A stretch of DNA of 64,000 bases from Synechococcales cyanobacterium bin31.maxbin.ball.101. Its GTDB lineage: Bacteria > Cyanobacteriota > Cyanobacteriia > Leptolyngbyales > Leptolyngbyaceae. The stretch covers positions 1-64,000 of the forward strand of contig JAAFJU010000005.1 of NCBI GenBank assembly GCA_013298165.1, in the 5' to 3' direction. The notes beneath the pieces were generated by a model that was not told where the DNA came from, did not search any database, and saw nothing but the letters and a program-made list of their open reading frames with translations. A program made the position numbers and the translations under genes. Shown here piece after piece: positions 34,955-43,928 of the stretch. Within the stretch, counting starts at the first letter, position 1. Each line of letters opens with the position of its first letter.

Positions 34955-37363
34955 ATGGCTATGGATCCAATCAGAAATGGAAGCTCTGCTTCTCAAGGGA
35001 ATGCTCTGAATCCTCAGTCATCCGTTCCTGAACTTTCTGATCGGGACCGCACCATGATTGATCGGGCGATCGTCTACGCCCAGCAATCCGCCACGAATAG
35101 TCGATCGGACGATGAGGATGGCGAAGATGGCGAAGAGATTTCCATTCAGAAGATCTTTGCGTTTCTCAAGCGTCGGGCCTGGATTATGGCATCCGTGGGC
35201 GGCATTTCTGCCCTGGGTCTTTGCACGATGGTGATGGGGAGTCCACCGAGTTATATTGGCACCTTTAGGCTGTTGGCGGAACCTGTGACGAGCGGCAGTC
35301 AACTGGCCGATGATCTGACCGCCGATGCGGTGCAAAGTAACCAAGCCACCACGCGCCGATCGGTTTCGAATGCGTTGGACAATAGCAAAATTGACTATGT
35401 CAGTCAGATTGAAGTTCTCAAGAGTGAGACGACCTTAGAGCCAATTATCAAGCGCATCCAGGAAAAGTATCCTAAAATTACATACTCCACTCTTGTTAAT
35501 AGTATGAAAATCCAGCGCCCTAAGGACACCAAGGTGCTTGATTTTGCCTATGCTTCTAAAAATCCTGACGAAATCGATGTGGTGTTGAAGGAGTTGTCAG
35601 CGGGATTTATTCGTTACAGCATTGACGATCGGCGCAACAACCTCAAAGAAGGCAGCCAGTTCATCGAGGAACGCATTCAAAAACAGCGTCAAGAAGTCGA
35701 AGCCTTAGAAAGCAAACTCAGCATTCTGCGGAAACAATACAACATTGTTGATCCGAAAGCGGTCGTCGATCGGTTGGCCGATCAAATGAAAACGATGACC
35801 AGCGAGCAAGCCGCAACCCGGATTAAACTCGCTTCGGTCCAGAGCCTCTACGACAATCTCAAGCGGCAAACGGGCGTTGCACCCCAGCAAGCTCTAGCCC
35901 TGGCCAATTTGAGTGAATCCCCCAGCTATCAAGCACTCCTGACCAAACTCAGAGAAATTGATACCAAGATCGCCTTGGAATCAACGCGATTTGAAAATAC
36001 AACGCCGATGATGCAACTGCTGCAATCCCAGCGCAAGGAACTGTTGCCTGTGCTGCAAGCCGAAGCGCAGCGGATTATGGGAATTGATAATGGGGATTCG
36101 ACAAATCCTGAGGCGCTGGGATTTCAGGGTGCTGTGGGTCGAGACCTGACCAAGCAATTAGTGGATGCCGCGAATCAACTGCAGATTTTGACCAATCAAG
36201 CCCAGGTGATTCAACAGACGATCGCCCAGAATGGCCAGCAGACTCAAAATATTGCTGGAATTTCGTTGGAATATACCAAAGTGGTGCGCGAGATTGATAT
36301 TGCCACCAACAGTTTGACCCGGCTCCTCCTCGCTCGGGAAAACCTTCAGCTTGAATCCGCTCGTCAAGCGGCACCTTGGCAAATGCTGTCGAAGATTGAC
36401 GATCGCAGCATTGGCATCACAGGCAATAAGCCCATGATGTTTTTGCTGAGCTTACTGGCCAGCGGCGTGATTGGTTTAGTTGCGGCTTTGATTGCAGAAC
36501 AGCTCGATCGTGTTTTCCATGACGTTGAAGAACTCAAGGAAACCAATCTCCCCACCTTGGGAATTATTCCGTTCTACCAAGGTCTCAAACAAGAAACGGC
36601 CTTTGCCAATTTGGGCCGCTTAGCGCCGCAGGTGGATTCGCCTGCAGACCGGAAGTCTCAGCAATCCCATGCCGCATTCTTGGAATCGTTTTATACCCTT
36701 GATGCGAACCTGCGACTGCTGGGATCGGATCACCCGATTCGATCGATTACCATTACGTCCGCCAGTCCCGCAGATGGAAAATCGAGTATTTCATCTCATT
36801 TAGCTTGGGCCGCAGTCGCTATGGGCCGTAAGGTTCTACTCATTGACACGGACCTGCGGCGACCCCAGGTTCATCGCTGGTTTGGGATGCCAAATCTTCG
36901 GGGCTTAAGTAATGTGATTACGTCGGATACTGACATTCACGACTTCATTCAAGAATCCCCCCAAGATCCCAATCTATCCTTGCTGGCAGCAGGTCCGTTG
37001 CCGCCTTCTCCGGGACGACTGTTGAGTTCGAATAAAATGCGATCGTTGATTCAGCAGATGACGGAAGAGTATGACTTAGTGATTTGCGATGCCCCTCCGG
37101 TCGTGTTTGCGGATGCGAAACTGACGGCAGCGCATACGGATGGCATTCTCGTTGTTGTGGGTGTGGGTAAGACCGATCGGACCCATGTGTTGCAGGCATT
37201 GGGCGATCTGAAGGGGAATGCGCAATGTCCTGTGTTGGGGATTGTAGCGAACGGGGTGAAGAGTGCCGCCAGTGCCTCGTCCTATTACTACCAACGCTAT
37301 TACGAACAACGACCCGAGAAGAAATCGATTCTGTCTCCTCGCAAATTGCAGAAGCGATCGTAG
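34955..37363 (+). CDS. Wzc-like polysaccharide co-polymerase / BY-kinase
   Basis: 802 residues, fused PCP-2a membrane protein and bacterial tyrosine kinase. TM1 at about 72-92, a long extracytoplasmic coiled-coil domain (to about 485), TM2 at about 488-508, then a P-loop kinase with Walker A' SPADGKSS, Walker A'-type LLIDTDLRRP and VICDAPP. The C-terminus has a Tyr cluster (SSYYYQRYYEQ) for autophosphorylation. Such proteins control chain length and export of Wzx/Wzy-made polysaccharide, matching the flippase and polymerase genes downstream on the other strand. GGAG precedes the ATG. Confidence 0.92.
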   Translation: MAMDPIRNGSSASQGNALNPQSSVPELSDRDRTMIDRAIVYAQQSATNSRSDDEDGEDGEEISIQKIFAFLKRRAWIMASVGGISALGLCTMVMGSPPSYIGTFRLLAEPVTSGSQLADDLTADAVQSNQATTRRSVSNALDNSKIDYVSQIEVLKSETTLEPIIKRIQEKYPKITYSTLVNSMKIQRPKDTKVLDFAYASKNPDEIDVVLKELSAGFIRYSIDDRRNNLKEGSQFIEERIQKQRQEVEALESKLSILRKQYNIVDPKAVVDRLADQMKTMTSEQAATRIKLASVQSLYDNLKRQTGVAPQQALALANLSESPSYQALLTKLREIDTKIALESTRFENTTPMMQLLQSQRKELLPVLQAEAQRIMGIDNGDSTNPEALGFQGAVGRDLTKQLVDAANQLQILTNQAQVIQQTIAQNGQQTQNIAGISLEYTKVVREIDIATNSLTRLLLARENLQLESARQAAPWQMLSKIDDRSIGITGNKPMMFLLSLLASGVIGLVAALIAEQLDRVFHDVEELKETNLPTLGIIPFYQGLKQETAFANLGRLAPQVDSPADRKSQQSHAAFLESFYTLDANLRLLGSDHPIRSITITSASPADGKSSISSHLAWAAVAMGRKVLLIDTDLRRPQVHRWFGMPNLRGLSNVITSDTDIHDFIQESPQDPNLSLLAAGPLPPSPGRLLSSNKMRSLIQQMTEEYDLVICDAPPVVFADAKLTAAHTDGILVVVGVGKTDRTHVLQALGDLKGNAQCPVLGIVANGVKSAASASSYYYQRYYEQRPEKKSILSPRKLQKRS

Positions 37364-37470
37364 GCGAACCGCCCCCAACCCCCTTTCTTAGATGCCCGTA
37401 AGGGCTATATTCTGGGGGCTTCAGAAGTTCATGTTCCCCCAAAATTGGGGGCTAGGGGGCGGTTTGCCAG
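37363..37470. repeat. C-rich dispersed repeat, copy 8
   Basis: Two inverted half-elements, one containing GCCCGTAAGGGCTATATTC, between the convergent Wzc-like gene and lasso exporter gene. Confidence 0.7.
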
Positions 37471-37482
37471 AGAATGGATTTT

Positions 37483-39306
37483 TTACACTGCAACATAAGG
37501 CGTTGCTTGTGTTTGGTCACGCCACGATCGGGCGTAGGTCCCGTTTTGTTCAAGCAGCGTATTGTGGTTGCCGGATTCAATCACCTCTCCGCCTTGCAAC
37601 ACATGGATCATATCCGCCCGCATCGCCAAGGTAAATCGGTGGGTAATCACGATCGCCGTGCGCCCATTGGCCATTCCCCGGAACCGATCGAGCCAGTCAT
37701 GCTCCGACCAAGAATCCATAAAACTGGTTGGCTCGTCCAAGATCAAAATCGGGGCTTGACGGATAAAGGCTCTGGCCAAGGCTATGCGTTGCCATTCGCC
37801 GCCACTTAAGTCGGTTCCTTCCGCGAACCATTTTCCAAGTCTTGTATTTTCCTGCTGGGGCAGACGATCGATAATTTCAGTTGCACCCGCTTCTGCAATG
37901 GCACTGCGGATTTCGTCCGGCGCAATCTCGCGATCGACATCCCCGAGGGCAATGTTTTCAGAAACCGTTTTCTGATAGGTCACTGGAAACTGGAACATCA
38001 CCGTCAACATCGATCGCCATTCGGCTTGGGAAAAGTCACGAATGTCGGCGTTATCGAGATTCACACTGCCCGTCTCGGGATCGTAAAACCGACAAAGCAA
38101 TTTAATCAGCGTACTTTTTCCAGCCCCATTTTCACCCACGATCGCCACAATCTTACCCGCAGGAATCGTCAGATTAAAGTCTTTGAAAATCCACCGATCG
38201 CTTCCAGGATAACGAAAGCTAACGTTTCGCAGTTCGATGCTTTCTTGGGGGGCGATCGGAATGGGTTTGGGTTGCGGCGGATCAACTAAGGTAGACGCCA
38301 TGTTGAGGTATTCAAAGAGATTGCCTAAGTACAGACTATTGCCGTAAATCTGACTAAGCTGCGTCAAAATCCCTTTGGCCAAGCCCTGGCCTCGGTTGAA
38401 GGCTTGATAAAAGAGGGCTAAATCGCCCAAGGTGAATTTACCTTGTAGCGCTTGCCAGAGCATCCAGGCCAAGGCCAAACCCGCCACCACCATCGCCATT
38501 AAACTCCCGCCCAATTGGGCGATCGTTTGTTCTTGGATCAGGCTGATATTTTCATTACGAAGCTGAGTGCGAAACCCTTCATAGCGCTTCCGAAAGTTAT
38601 CCCCTAACCCAAAAAGGCGCAATTCTGCTGCGGTATAACTTTGGGTAATCAGAAAGTCATGATATTCCGCTTGGCGACGCAGGGGTGTCGTCCGTTCCCA
38701 CCAGCGATGGTATTGTCGGTTGAATTTGGACAGAAAGTAAAAGGCAGGTAATGCGCTGATGATTAAGACGATCGGCAACCACAACCCGTAGGGAATCAAG
38801 ACAGCGGCGATCGTCACCAGCGTAATCAAATTCTGAATCAAACTCCCACTACTTTCAAGCAGTGTAATCGGACGACTGCTGGAATTGTTCCGGGCCTGAT
38901 GGAGCTTGTCATGAAACTCGGGCATCTCATGGAATGCCAGGTCCGCTTCGATCGACTTACGATGAACCAATGAATGAATATGGTCTGCCACATACTCAGA
39001 TTGAATCGTCCGTAAAATTGAGAGTCCTGTTTTTGCGAGTTCCGATAAGAGCAACGTTGCGCCCATGAGGAGGCAGGGCATCAGGAGAAGTTGAATACTG
39101 ACTTCGACATTCCTAAGGGCGATCGCCTGCACCAAGGTATCCACCAGCAGCTTCGTCAAATAAACCGTCGCCCCCGGCAGCAACCCCTGAATCACCAGCA
39201 AAATCCCCCAGCCCACCGTCGCCCGAGGCGCAGAAGCCCAGACCAAATCCAGGGTGGGTTTGATATAAACCAGTTGACTCAAGGCACGACGAAGCTTCTT
39301 CAACAT
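37483..39306 (-). CDS. ABC transporter of the lasso-type cluster (exporter/immunity)
   Basis: 607-residue fused permease-ATPase of the McjD/LasD type. Six transmembrane helices in the N-terminal half, then an ATPase domain with GENGAGKST (Walker A, about residue 390), LSGGEWQR signature, ILILDEPTSFMD and the ITHR switch. It lacks a C39 peptidase domain, as usual for lasso exporters, where the leader is removed by B2. Expected function: export of the mature peptide and self-protection. Last gene of the minus-strand cluster. Confidence 0.88.
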   Translation of the reverse strand: MLKKLRRALSQLVYIKPTLDLVWASAPRATVGWGILLVIQGLLPGATVYLTKLLVDTLVQAIALRNVEVSIQLLLMPCLLMGATLLLSELAKTGLSILRTIQSEYVADHIHSLVHRKSIEADLAFHEMPEFHDKLHQARNNSSSRPITLLESSGSLIQNLITLVTIAAVLIPYGLWLPIVLIISALPAFYFLSKFNRQYHRWWERTTPLRRQAEYHDFLITQSYTAAELRLFGLGDNFRKRYEGFRTQLRNENISLIQEQTIAQLGGSLMAMVVAGLALAWMLWQALQGKFTLGDLALFYQAFNRGQGLAKGILTQLSQIYGNSLYLGNLFEYLNMASTLVDPPQPKPIPIAPQESIELRNVSFRYPGSDRWIFKDFNLTIPAGKIVAIVGENGAGKSTLIKLLCRFYDPETGSVNLDNADIRDFSQAEWRSMLTVMFQFPVTYQKTVSENIALGDVDREIAPDEIRSAIAEAGATEIIDRLPQQENTRLGKWFAEGTDLSGGEWQRIALARAFIRQAPILILDEPTSFMDSWSEHDWLDRFRGMANGRTAIVITHRFTLAMRADMIHVLQGGEVIESGNHNTLLEQNGTYARSWRDQTQATPYVAV

Positions 39307-39347
39307 AGGGAAACCAGAATTTGAACAAGTCAGTAATAATAAACCTC

Positions 39348-39403
39348 ATGTTCCCCCAGAATATAGCCCTTACGGGCATCTCAGAAAGGGGGTTAGGGGG
39401 CGC
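39348..39403. repeat. C-rich dispersed repeat, copy 9
   Basis: Copy with CCCCCAGAATATAGCCC and GGGGGTTAGGGGGC in the kinase-exporter spacer. Confidence 0.65.
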
Positions 39404-39409
39404 GATCGG

Positions 39410-40321
39410 TTAGGAATTCAAAAAGTGGGATTCAAGCATCGTAGCGAGTTTTGGGAGATCTTCCAGGTTTTGCGATCGGATCATCCGATAAAAGGGGAGA
39501 GATTTTGCAAAATCGGTACATTGTTTAAACTGCGCAGGACTATGCTGTTGCAGCCACATGGTGGGTAATGAGTTTTTCATCATGCCAAAGACCGCATCAA
39601 TCTGTGCGCAGGGTTGAATATCGAGCGCTTCTCCAGCTTCTAACACGTAGATCTGTTTCAGGGGCAATGGCGTCTCTATAAATTGATGACGCGCATCAAA
39701 ACTCACTTCTCCGCATTCAGGATGTTTCTCAATAATGTGCGTTTCGCCGTAGTCCAGACAGGCGGCAACGGGTTCAGAGATCTTGAGGCGCGGATAGCCC
39801 GGATAGACCCAGTAGCCGCCCTCTTTAAAGACGATCGGAACGGCATCATCAGACAGTAATCGATGGCCTCTTTTGTACAGAGCCGCAGCAGTGGAAGACT
39901 TTCCGGTGCCCGACGGTGCAATGACTCCGACGACTTGATCCCCGATCGCCATGGCACTCCCATGCAGCGCTAAAATTCCGCGCTGATAGAGCAACACGGT
40001 TAGAATCGTGCCTAAAATATAGAGCCGAATTTGATTAAGATCTTGCGCCTCACTCGGTTGAATCAGAACTTCGCGCCCTTCCTTGAGGATAAAAAGCCCG
40101 TAGCGCCGATCGAATAACGTCCCCTCTTTTTCGTTTAAATCAGCGTAAATTAAATGAGGGCAGTTGTACCGATCGAAATCGGCGACCGTTGGATCAAAAT
40201 TAATATAGACATCGGCTTTTGATAAAAGCATCCCGCCACTTAAGGACGGCAATAAGGACGGCAAAGCTGGAATCTCAAGATTAGAATGAATGACTAATCC
40301 ATAAACCCAATAATGATGCAT
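39410..40321 (-). CDS. HprK-like peptide kinase of the lasso-type cluster
   Basis: 303 residues, related to the catalytic domain of HPr kinase. P-loop APSGTGKS at 135-142, the LLSDDAVPI segment at 155-163 (HprK-type acidic pair), and KISEP about 25 residues on. Kinases of this type occur in lasso clusters (for example in the paeninodin family), where they phosphorylate a C-terminal Ser of the precursor. Neither precursor here ends in Ser, so its target residue is open. It lies 178 bp after the second precursor, beyond a hairpin. Confidence 0.8.
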   Translation of the reverse strand: MHHYWVYGLVIHSNLEIPALPSLLPSLSGGMLLSKADVYINFDPTVADFDRYNCPHLIYADLNEKEGTLFDRRYGLFILKEGREVLIQPSEAQDLNQIRLYILGTILTVLLYQRGILALHGSAMAIGDQVVGVIAPSGTGKSSTAAALYKRGHRLLSDDAVPIVFKEGGYWVYPGYPRLKISEPVAACLDYGETHIIEKHPECGEVSFDARHQFIETPLPLKQIYVLEAGEALDIQPCAQIDAVFGMMKNSLPTMWLQQHSPAQFKQCTDFAKSLPFYRMIRSQNLEDLPKLATMLESHFLNS

Positions 40322-40378
40322 AAGGAAACTACAGTTAAACGGGACATTGATTAAAAGTATCTATATTCTCAGTTAGAG

Positions 40379-40427
40379 CTTGTTTCTAAGGTTTGTAGAA
40401 GATAACTCTAGAAACCCTAGAAACAAG
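40379..40427 (-). promoter_or_regulatory. Hairpin between precursor genes and kinase gene
   Basis: Perfect 10-bp arms (CTTGTTTCTA at 40379-40388 and TAGAAACAAG at 40418-40427) enclose 29 bases. No T-run follows on the minus strand, so it looks more like an mRNA-stabilising or processing hairpin that could raise precursor expression over the kinase and exporter. Confidence 0.5.
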
Positions 40428-40498
40428 ACTTAGATTGAGAAGAAGATAAAAAATTATCCTAACAGGCAATTCCTAAATCTTCTTAGTTCAACCTATTC

Positions 40499-40702
40499 TT
40501 AACGAACAGGATTACCGTTGTTGGTAATGTCGATCAACGATCCGCCAGTGGCGATCGGAGTCGTCACAGAAACACCGTTCACGACTAAGACGATCGAGTC
40601 TCCGCTACCCAATTTTTTGTTGAAATCAACGTTATTTTGGGTGATTTTGGAGGCAGGGCCGTAGTTCTTAAGTGCAGGAGTAGACCATGTTTGCTTTGTC
40701 AT
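40499..40702 (-). CDS. Lasso-type RiPP precursor 1
   Basis: 67 residues. The leader TWSTPALKNYGPASKIT (residues 5-21) matches the W/YxxPxLxxYGxxxxIT recognition sequence bound by PqqD-like B1 proteins. The following region has KKLGSGDSIVLVVNGVSV and ends with SLIDITNNGNPVR. The only Asp that could close a lasso ring is in GSGD; no Thr at the expected second-last leader position precedes a start seven to nine residues before it. A good ribosome site (AAAGGA) supports translation. Paralogue of the next gene. Confidence 0.8.
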   Translation of the reverse strand: MTKQTWSTPALKNYGPASKITQNNVDFNKKLGSGDSIVLVVNGVSVTTPIATGGSLIDITNNGNPVR

Positions 40703-40768
40703 TTTAAGTTCCTTTGGTAGACAAGATTTATCAGTTGAAATTCATCATCTGAGTGTGCAAATTGAAGT

Positions 40769-40972
40769 CTAGTTCCGTTGGATGTTGATGAGCGATCGCC
40801 CAGCAGCAGCCCCAGAAGCCACAACAGTTGTGACGCCTGCGATCGTGACAGTGATCGTATCACCTGCACCACCGCTTTTTGTCACAGTCCCGACGGGCTG
40901 TTGTTCTGTGATATCTTCTACGTTGCCGTAGAAGCTTAGTCGAGGTTTCGACCAAGGTTGTTTTTCAATCAT
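40769..40972 (-). CDS. Lasso-type RiPP precursor 2
   Basis: 67 residues. Leader PWSKPRLSFYGNVEDIT (6-22), then QQPVGTVTKSGGAGDTITVT, an Ala/Gly/Val-rich stretch and SLINIQRN at the end. Shares with precursor 1 the pattern G-x-G-D-[ST]-I, GV[ST] and SLI[DN]I. If the core begins at the Thr after GTV, Thr would sit at leader position -2 and the Asp at core position 8, but the core would be 37 residues, much longer than known lasso peptides. AGGA is well placed before the ATG. Confidence 0.8.
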   Translation of the reverse strand: MIEKQPWSKPRLSFYGNVEDITEQQPVGTVTKSGGAGDTITVTIAGVTTVVASGAAAGRSLINIQRN

Positions 40973-41022
40973 GGTGAGTTTCCTCAGAAGTTGAATGAGT
41001 CGAGGGAAGCTGTTCTGAATTT

Positions 41023-41046
41023 CAGGAATAGAACCCCCATATTATA
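41023..41046 (-). promoter_or_regulatory. Candidate precursor promoter (-10 TATAAT)
   Basis: In the 175-bp spacer ahead of precursor 2 the minus strand reads TATAAT (at 41041-41046), giving a start near 41035 and a leader of about 60 nt. The -35 region is weak. A promoter here would express the precursors separately from the enzymes. Confidence 0.35.
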
Positions 41047-41147
41047 TTTAGACCTAATTCGCGGAAAATGCGTAGATTTATTCTAAAATTCATCTAAATA
41101 TTACAAACAAAGGGTGGATTCCACTTAGAATTTGTGATAAAGGAAAT

Positions 41148-43046
41148 TTAAATTCTGTCTAACCAAATCCCCAAGTTCGTGGCGGCGTAGACTTGGAGTG
41201 CGGCCTGCTCGTTGAGGGGATCCTGATTGTATTGTTGATAGGCTTGGGCGAGGAAGTTTGACTCTAGATAGCTTGTGATCACTGAGTTGGGATTGAGAAT
41301 ATATTTTTCAATCCGCGATCGTTCTTCCTGCAGGAGTCGGGGCTTGGTATTGGCTCCGAGGTTGGCTTTGCTAAGACGCTGACGAATTTCATCCGGTAAA
41401 ATTCCCTGGGTTCCCCGTCGCGCAATCAGCCGAGTGATCCCCTGTCGAAACTTCTGTTCTGGCGGTAAAGAGACGCAAAATTGCATCAAGCGCCGATCGC
41501 AAAAGGGATATCTCAGTTCCACATCAAAGGCCGCTGCGGACCTGTCGGCGAGTTCCAGTGCATACTGCAACAGTCCGGACTGGAGGCTATAGCAATGGGC
41601 ATGGCGGGCCGTTGTCATCTCAGGCAAATGATACTGCTGTTTCAGAAGTTTTTGCGCGTAGGTGGACAGCTTTAACTGTTGCGCAAATTTTGGCTGAAGT
41701 CCCGATCGTTTCCATAGGGGAGACCGGGCTTCTTGGAGCATGGCCCATCCAGAATAAAGCCAGCGAGGAATCTTGCCTTTAAAGCCCCAGTCCCAGGCTA
41801 GTAGAGGGATTGGGTAGTTTGTAACGCGAGCGTAGGCGCGGATTTCTTTGGCAAATTGTTTGAATTTCCCCGTATCTAGCAACTCAATTAAATAGGGCTG
41901 ACCGTGGGAAACGGTGCTGTCTCCGTCAATGCCATCCATCACAATGCGAACTTGATTGCTTTTAGCCCGATCGTACCAAGCCCAGTTGTAGTAGAGATTA
42001 GGGGCAAAAAATGGCTCATCCATATGCCAAAACATTTGTTCCGCATGGCCGAGGGGATTGAGCCGATCGCCTTCAATAAAGTGCGGGGTGAAGTTGCCTT
42101 GTTCGAGGACTTTTTCCACATAAAAGCGTTCATCAATCAGCTTGCGATGCGCTTCGGGTAAATTGTCAAAACTTGTGGAAAAGGTGTGAACGGTGTTGTG
42201 TTGTGTTTCACCCAGCAAGGTCCTAGCCGTACAGGCGATCGAGCTAGAGTCCAAGCCACCGCTGAGCATAGAGCCAATGGGAAAGGCCGATCGCATTCGA
42301 CAGCGCACGGCCTCGGTCAACTGCTCCCGATAGGCTTCAGCGTAGTCATAGTCGGAGCTAAGCTTGAGTTCGGTATCGCGATCGAGCTGCCAATATTGTC
42401 GCATGGCAAATTTGCCCGCCGCCACTGTGAGGCAGTGGGCAGCGGGCAAACGCAGGATATGTTCGTAGGCTGTGATTTCGGGGTCTTCTAAAAGCCGCAT
42501 CATGAGTTGAGCAATGCGCAACTCATTAACGATTTTTGGAATCTTCGGGACTTGGAAAAGCGCTTTGATTTCGGAGGCGAAGGCAAAGAGATGCGGCGAA
42601 TGGTAATAAACAAAGGGTTTAATTCCCATCGGATCGCGGGCACAGAAGAGTTTTTGCTGTGGCTGATCCCAAATGGCAAAGGCAAAATCGCCAATCAGCT
42701 TTTCAGGACAGTCTTCACCCCATCGACCATAGGCCGACAAAATCAGGTCACTGTCGGTGATCTTGCCGGGTTCTCGCCGATCGAGTCCCAGTTGTTCAAT
42801 CAGTTCGGTTCGATTATCAATGCGAGCATCCGCCGTAATCACCCAAGCATTTTGCTGCTTAGGCAATGCTTCAATCAGCGACTCCGGCGTCGTCCAAAGC
42901 ATCCGAGACCCCAGTCCAACCTGCCCCTCTGCCCAAACCCCACCTCCATCTTTGCCGCGATGCTTCAGACTATCCGTCATCGCTGCGAGGGTATGGGAGT
43001 CAATGGGTTCTTGATTTAGGGCGTAAAGCCCAACGATCGCACTCAT
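41148..43046 (-). CDS. Asparagine-synthetase-like lasso cyclase (C protein)
   Basis: 632 residues, asparagine synthetase B homologue. The N-terminal glutaminase-like domain begins MSAIVG: Ser replaces the catalytic Cys2, so it cannot release ammonia from glutamine. The C-terminal domain keeps the ATP pyrophosphatase loop SGGLDSS (262-268). In lasso clusters this protein adenylates an Asp/Glu side chain of the core for macrolactam formation with the new N-terminus. Gene order with B1, B2 and precursors supports that role rather than asparagine synthesis. The long C-terminus (about 420-630) includes the conserved YPFCDRRLMQFC segment. Confidence 0.9.
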   Translation of the reverse strand: MSAIVGLYALNQEPIDSHTLAAMTDSLKHRGKDGGGVWAEGQVGLGSRMLWTTPESLIEALPKQQNAWVITADARIDNRTELIEQLGLDRREPGKITDSDLILSAYGRWGEDCPEKLIGDFAFAIWDQPQQKLFCARDPMGIKPFVYYHSPHLFAFASEIKALFQVPKIPKIVNELRIAQLMMRLLEDPEITAYEHILRLPAAHCLTVAAGKFAMRQYWQLDRDTELKLSSDYDYAEAYREQLTEAVRCRMRSAFPIGSMLSGGLDSSSIACTARTLLGETQHNTVHTFSTSFDNLPEAHRKLIDERFYVEKVLEQGNFTPHFIEGDRLNPLGHAEQMFWHMDEPFFAPNLYYNWAWYDRAKSNQVRIVMDGIDGDSTVSHGQPYLIELLDTGKFKQFAKEIRAYARVTNYPIPLLAWDWGFKGKIPRWLYSGWAMLQEARSPLWKRSGLQPKFAQQLKLSTYAQKLLKQQYHLPEMTTARHAHCYSLQSGLLQYALELADRSAAAFDVELRYPFCDRRLMQFCVSLPPEQKFRQGITRLIARRGTQGILPDEIRQRLSKANLGANTKPRLLQEERSRIEKYILNPNSVITSYLESNFLAQAYQQYNQDPLNEQAALQVYAATNLGIWLDRI

Positions 43047-43065
43047 ATAAGATTAAAAATATAAA

Positions 43066-43530
43066 TCAAAGTGATCCGGCCATTCCTTGATAAAACTGTT
43101 TTTCGAGTCGCTTGTACCGATCGATTTCAGGCAGCCAGCCCATGACGATCTGTTGTTCGCTTTCGATCCAAGCATGGGCTTGAAGTTCTCCGCTTTCCGC
43201 TTTGAGGACGCCGATACAGAGGTCATAGGGATAGCCATTCTGACCCATGAGAATTTGAGTGGTCATGGCTTTGGCTAAACATTTTGCACCTCCAGGCATC
43301 ACTTTTGCGGCCCGGTCTACAGACCAAGTCAGACCGTAGAGGGTGTAGTAGCCATCCGATCGAAGGGTCTTCTGAGCGATCCGATCGACTTTGGCCTGTA
43401 GCTGCGCAAAGCGTAAAAATCGTAGTCCCAATCGCACTAAGGTCAACCAGAAAAAGGCTTGCAGAAACAGACCTATGGCGGCGAGTTTAATTCGAATGCC
43501 ATTTTTGATTTTATGGAGCAATGATTTCAT
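43066..43530 (-). CDS. Lasso B2 leader peptidase (transglutaminase-like)
   Basis: About 154 residues. Homologue of the B2/McjB C-terminal cysteine protease that removes the leader. Catalytic Cys in PGGAKCLAKAM (C84) and His in LQAHAWIE (H119); the third residue is not clear, since the place where many B2 proteins have Asp reads GW. An N-terminal hydrophobic stretch (AAIGLFLQAFFWLTLVRLGL) may touch the membrane. The ATG at 43530 lies 13 bp after the B1 stop and is preferred over a TTG that overlaps B1. Confidence 0.88.
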   Translation of the reverse strand: MKSLLHKIKNGIRIKLAAIGLFLQAFFWLTLVRLGLRFLRFAQLQAKVDRIAQKTLRSDGYYTLYGLTWSVDRAAKVMPGGAKCLAKAMTTQILMGQNGYPYDLCIGVLKAESGELQAHAWIESEQQIVMGWLPEIDRYKRLEKQFYQGMAGSL

Positions 43531-43543
43531 GCCTTCATCCCCC

Positions 43544-43822
43544 TTAGTCAAGACTAATTAAGTCGGCTTCACTCAGACTGATGAGCAGTTCTTTGAGTTC
43601 CCGATCGCAGTCTTCGGGGGTGACATCATATTCATCTAAGAGTGTTTGCCGAAGGTCTGCAAGGGTCTGGGGGGTTTGGATCAGGGTCCAGATTTTGACG
43701 CCGACGTTGTTAAGTCCGTAGTACAGCCCGGAGGTCATGTGCAGCAAGATAGTTTCGCCTTCGAGGTCCGATGAGATTTGATCGGGGAGGGCTGAAATGA
43801 GGGTCGTATCGATTAAGGTCAT
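43544..43822 (-). CDS. Lasso B1 protein (PqqD-like leader-binding domain)
   Basis: 92-residue standalone RiPP recognition element. The PqqD fold shows in ETILLHMTSGLYYGLNNVGVKIWTLI (beta strands followed by the first helix) and the C-terminal helices with DVTPEDCDRELKELLISL. It binds the precursor leader and presents it to B2. Separate B1 and B2 genes are the norm outside proteobacteria. Stop codon 13 bp ahead of B2, so probably co-translated. Confidence 0.9.
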   Translation of the reverse strand: MTLIDTTLISALPDQISSDLEGETILLHMTSGLYYGLNNVGVKIWTLIQTPQTLADLRQTLLDEYDVTPEDCDRELKELLISLSEADLISLD

Positions 43823-43928
43823 AAAATTATGAATAATGGTAGATTTACAAGATATACATCATTTTTGAGCTTTTGCATCGTAGCCGATCGCGTAATCCTT
43901 TATACAACCATCATTGAATTGCCATGAT

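Noticed and set aside
41148-43046. Asparagine synthetase for amino acid metabolism
   Set aside because: The catalytic Cys2 of the glutaminase is replaced by Ser, and the gene lies between lasso B2 and precursor genes.
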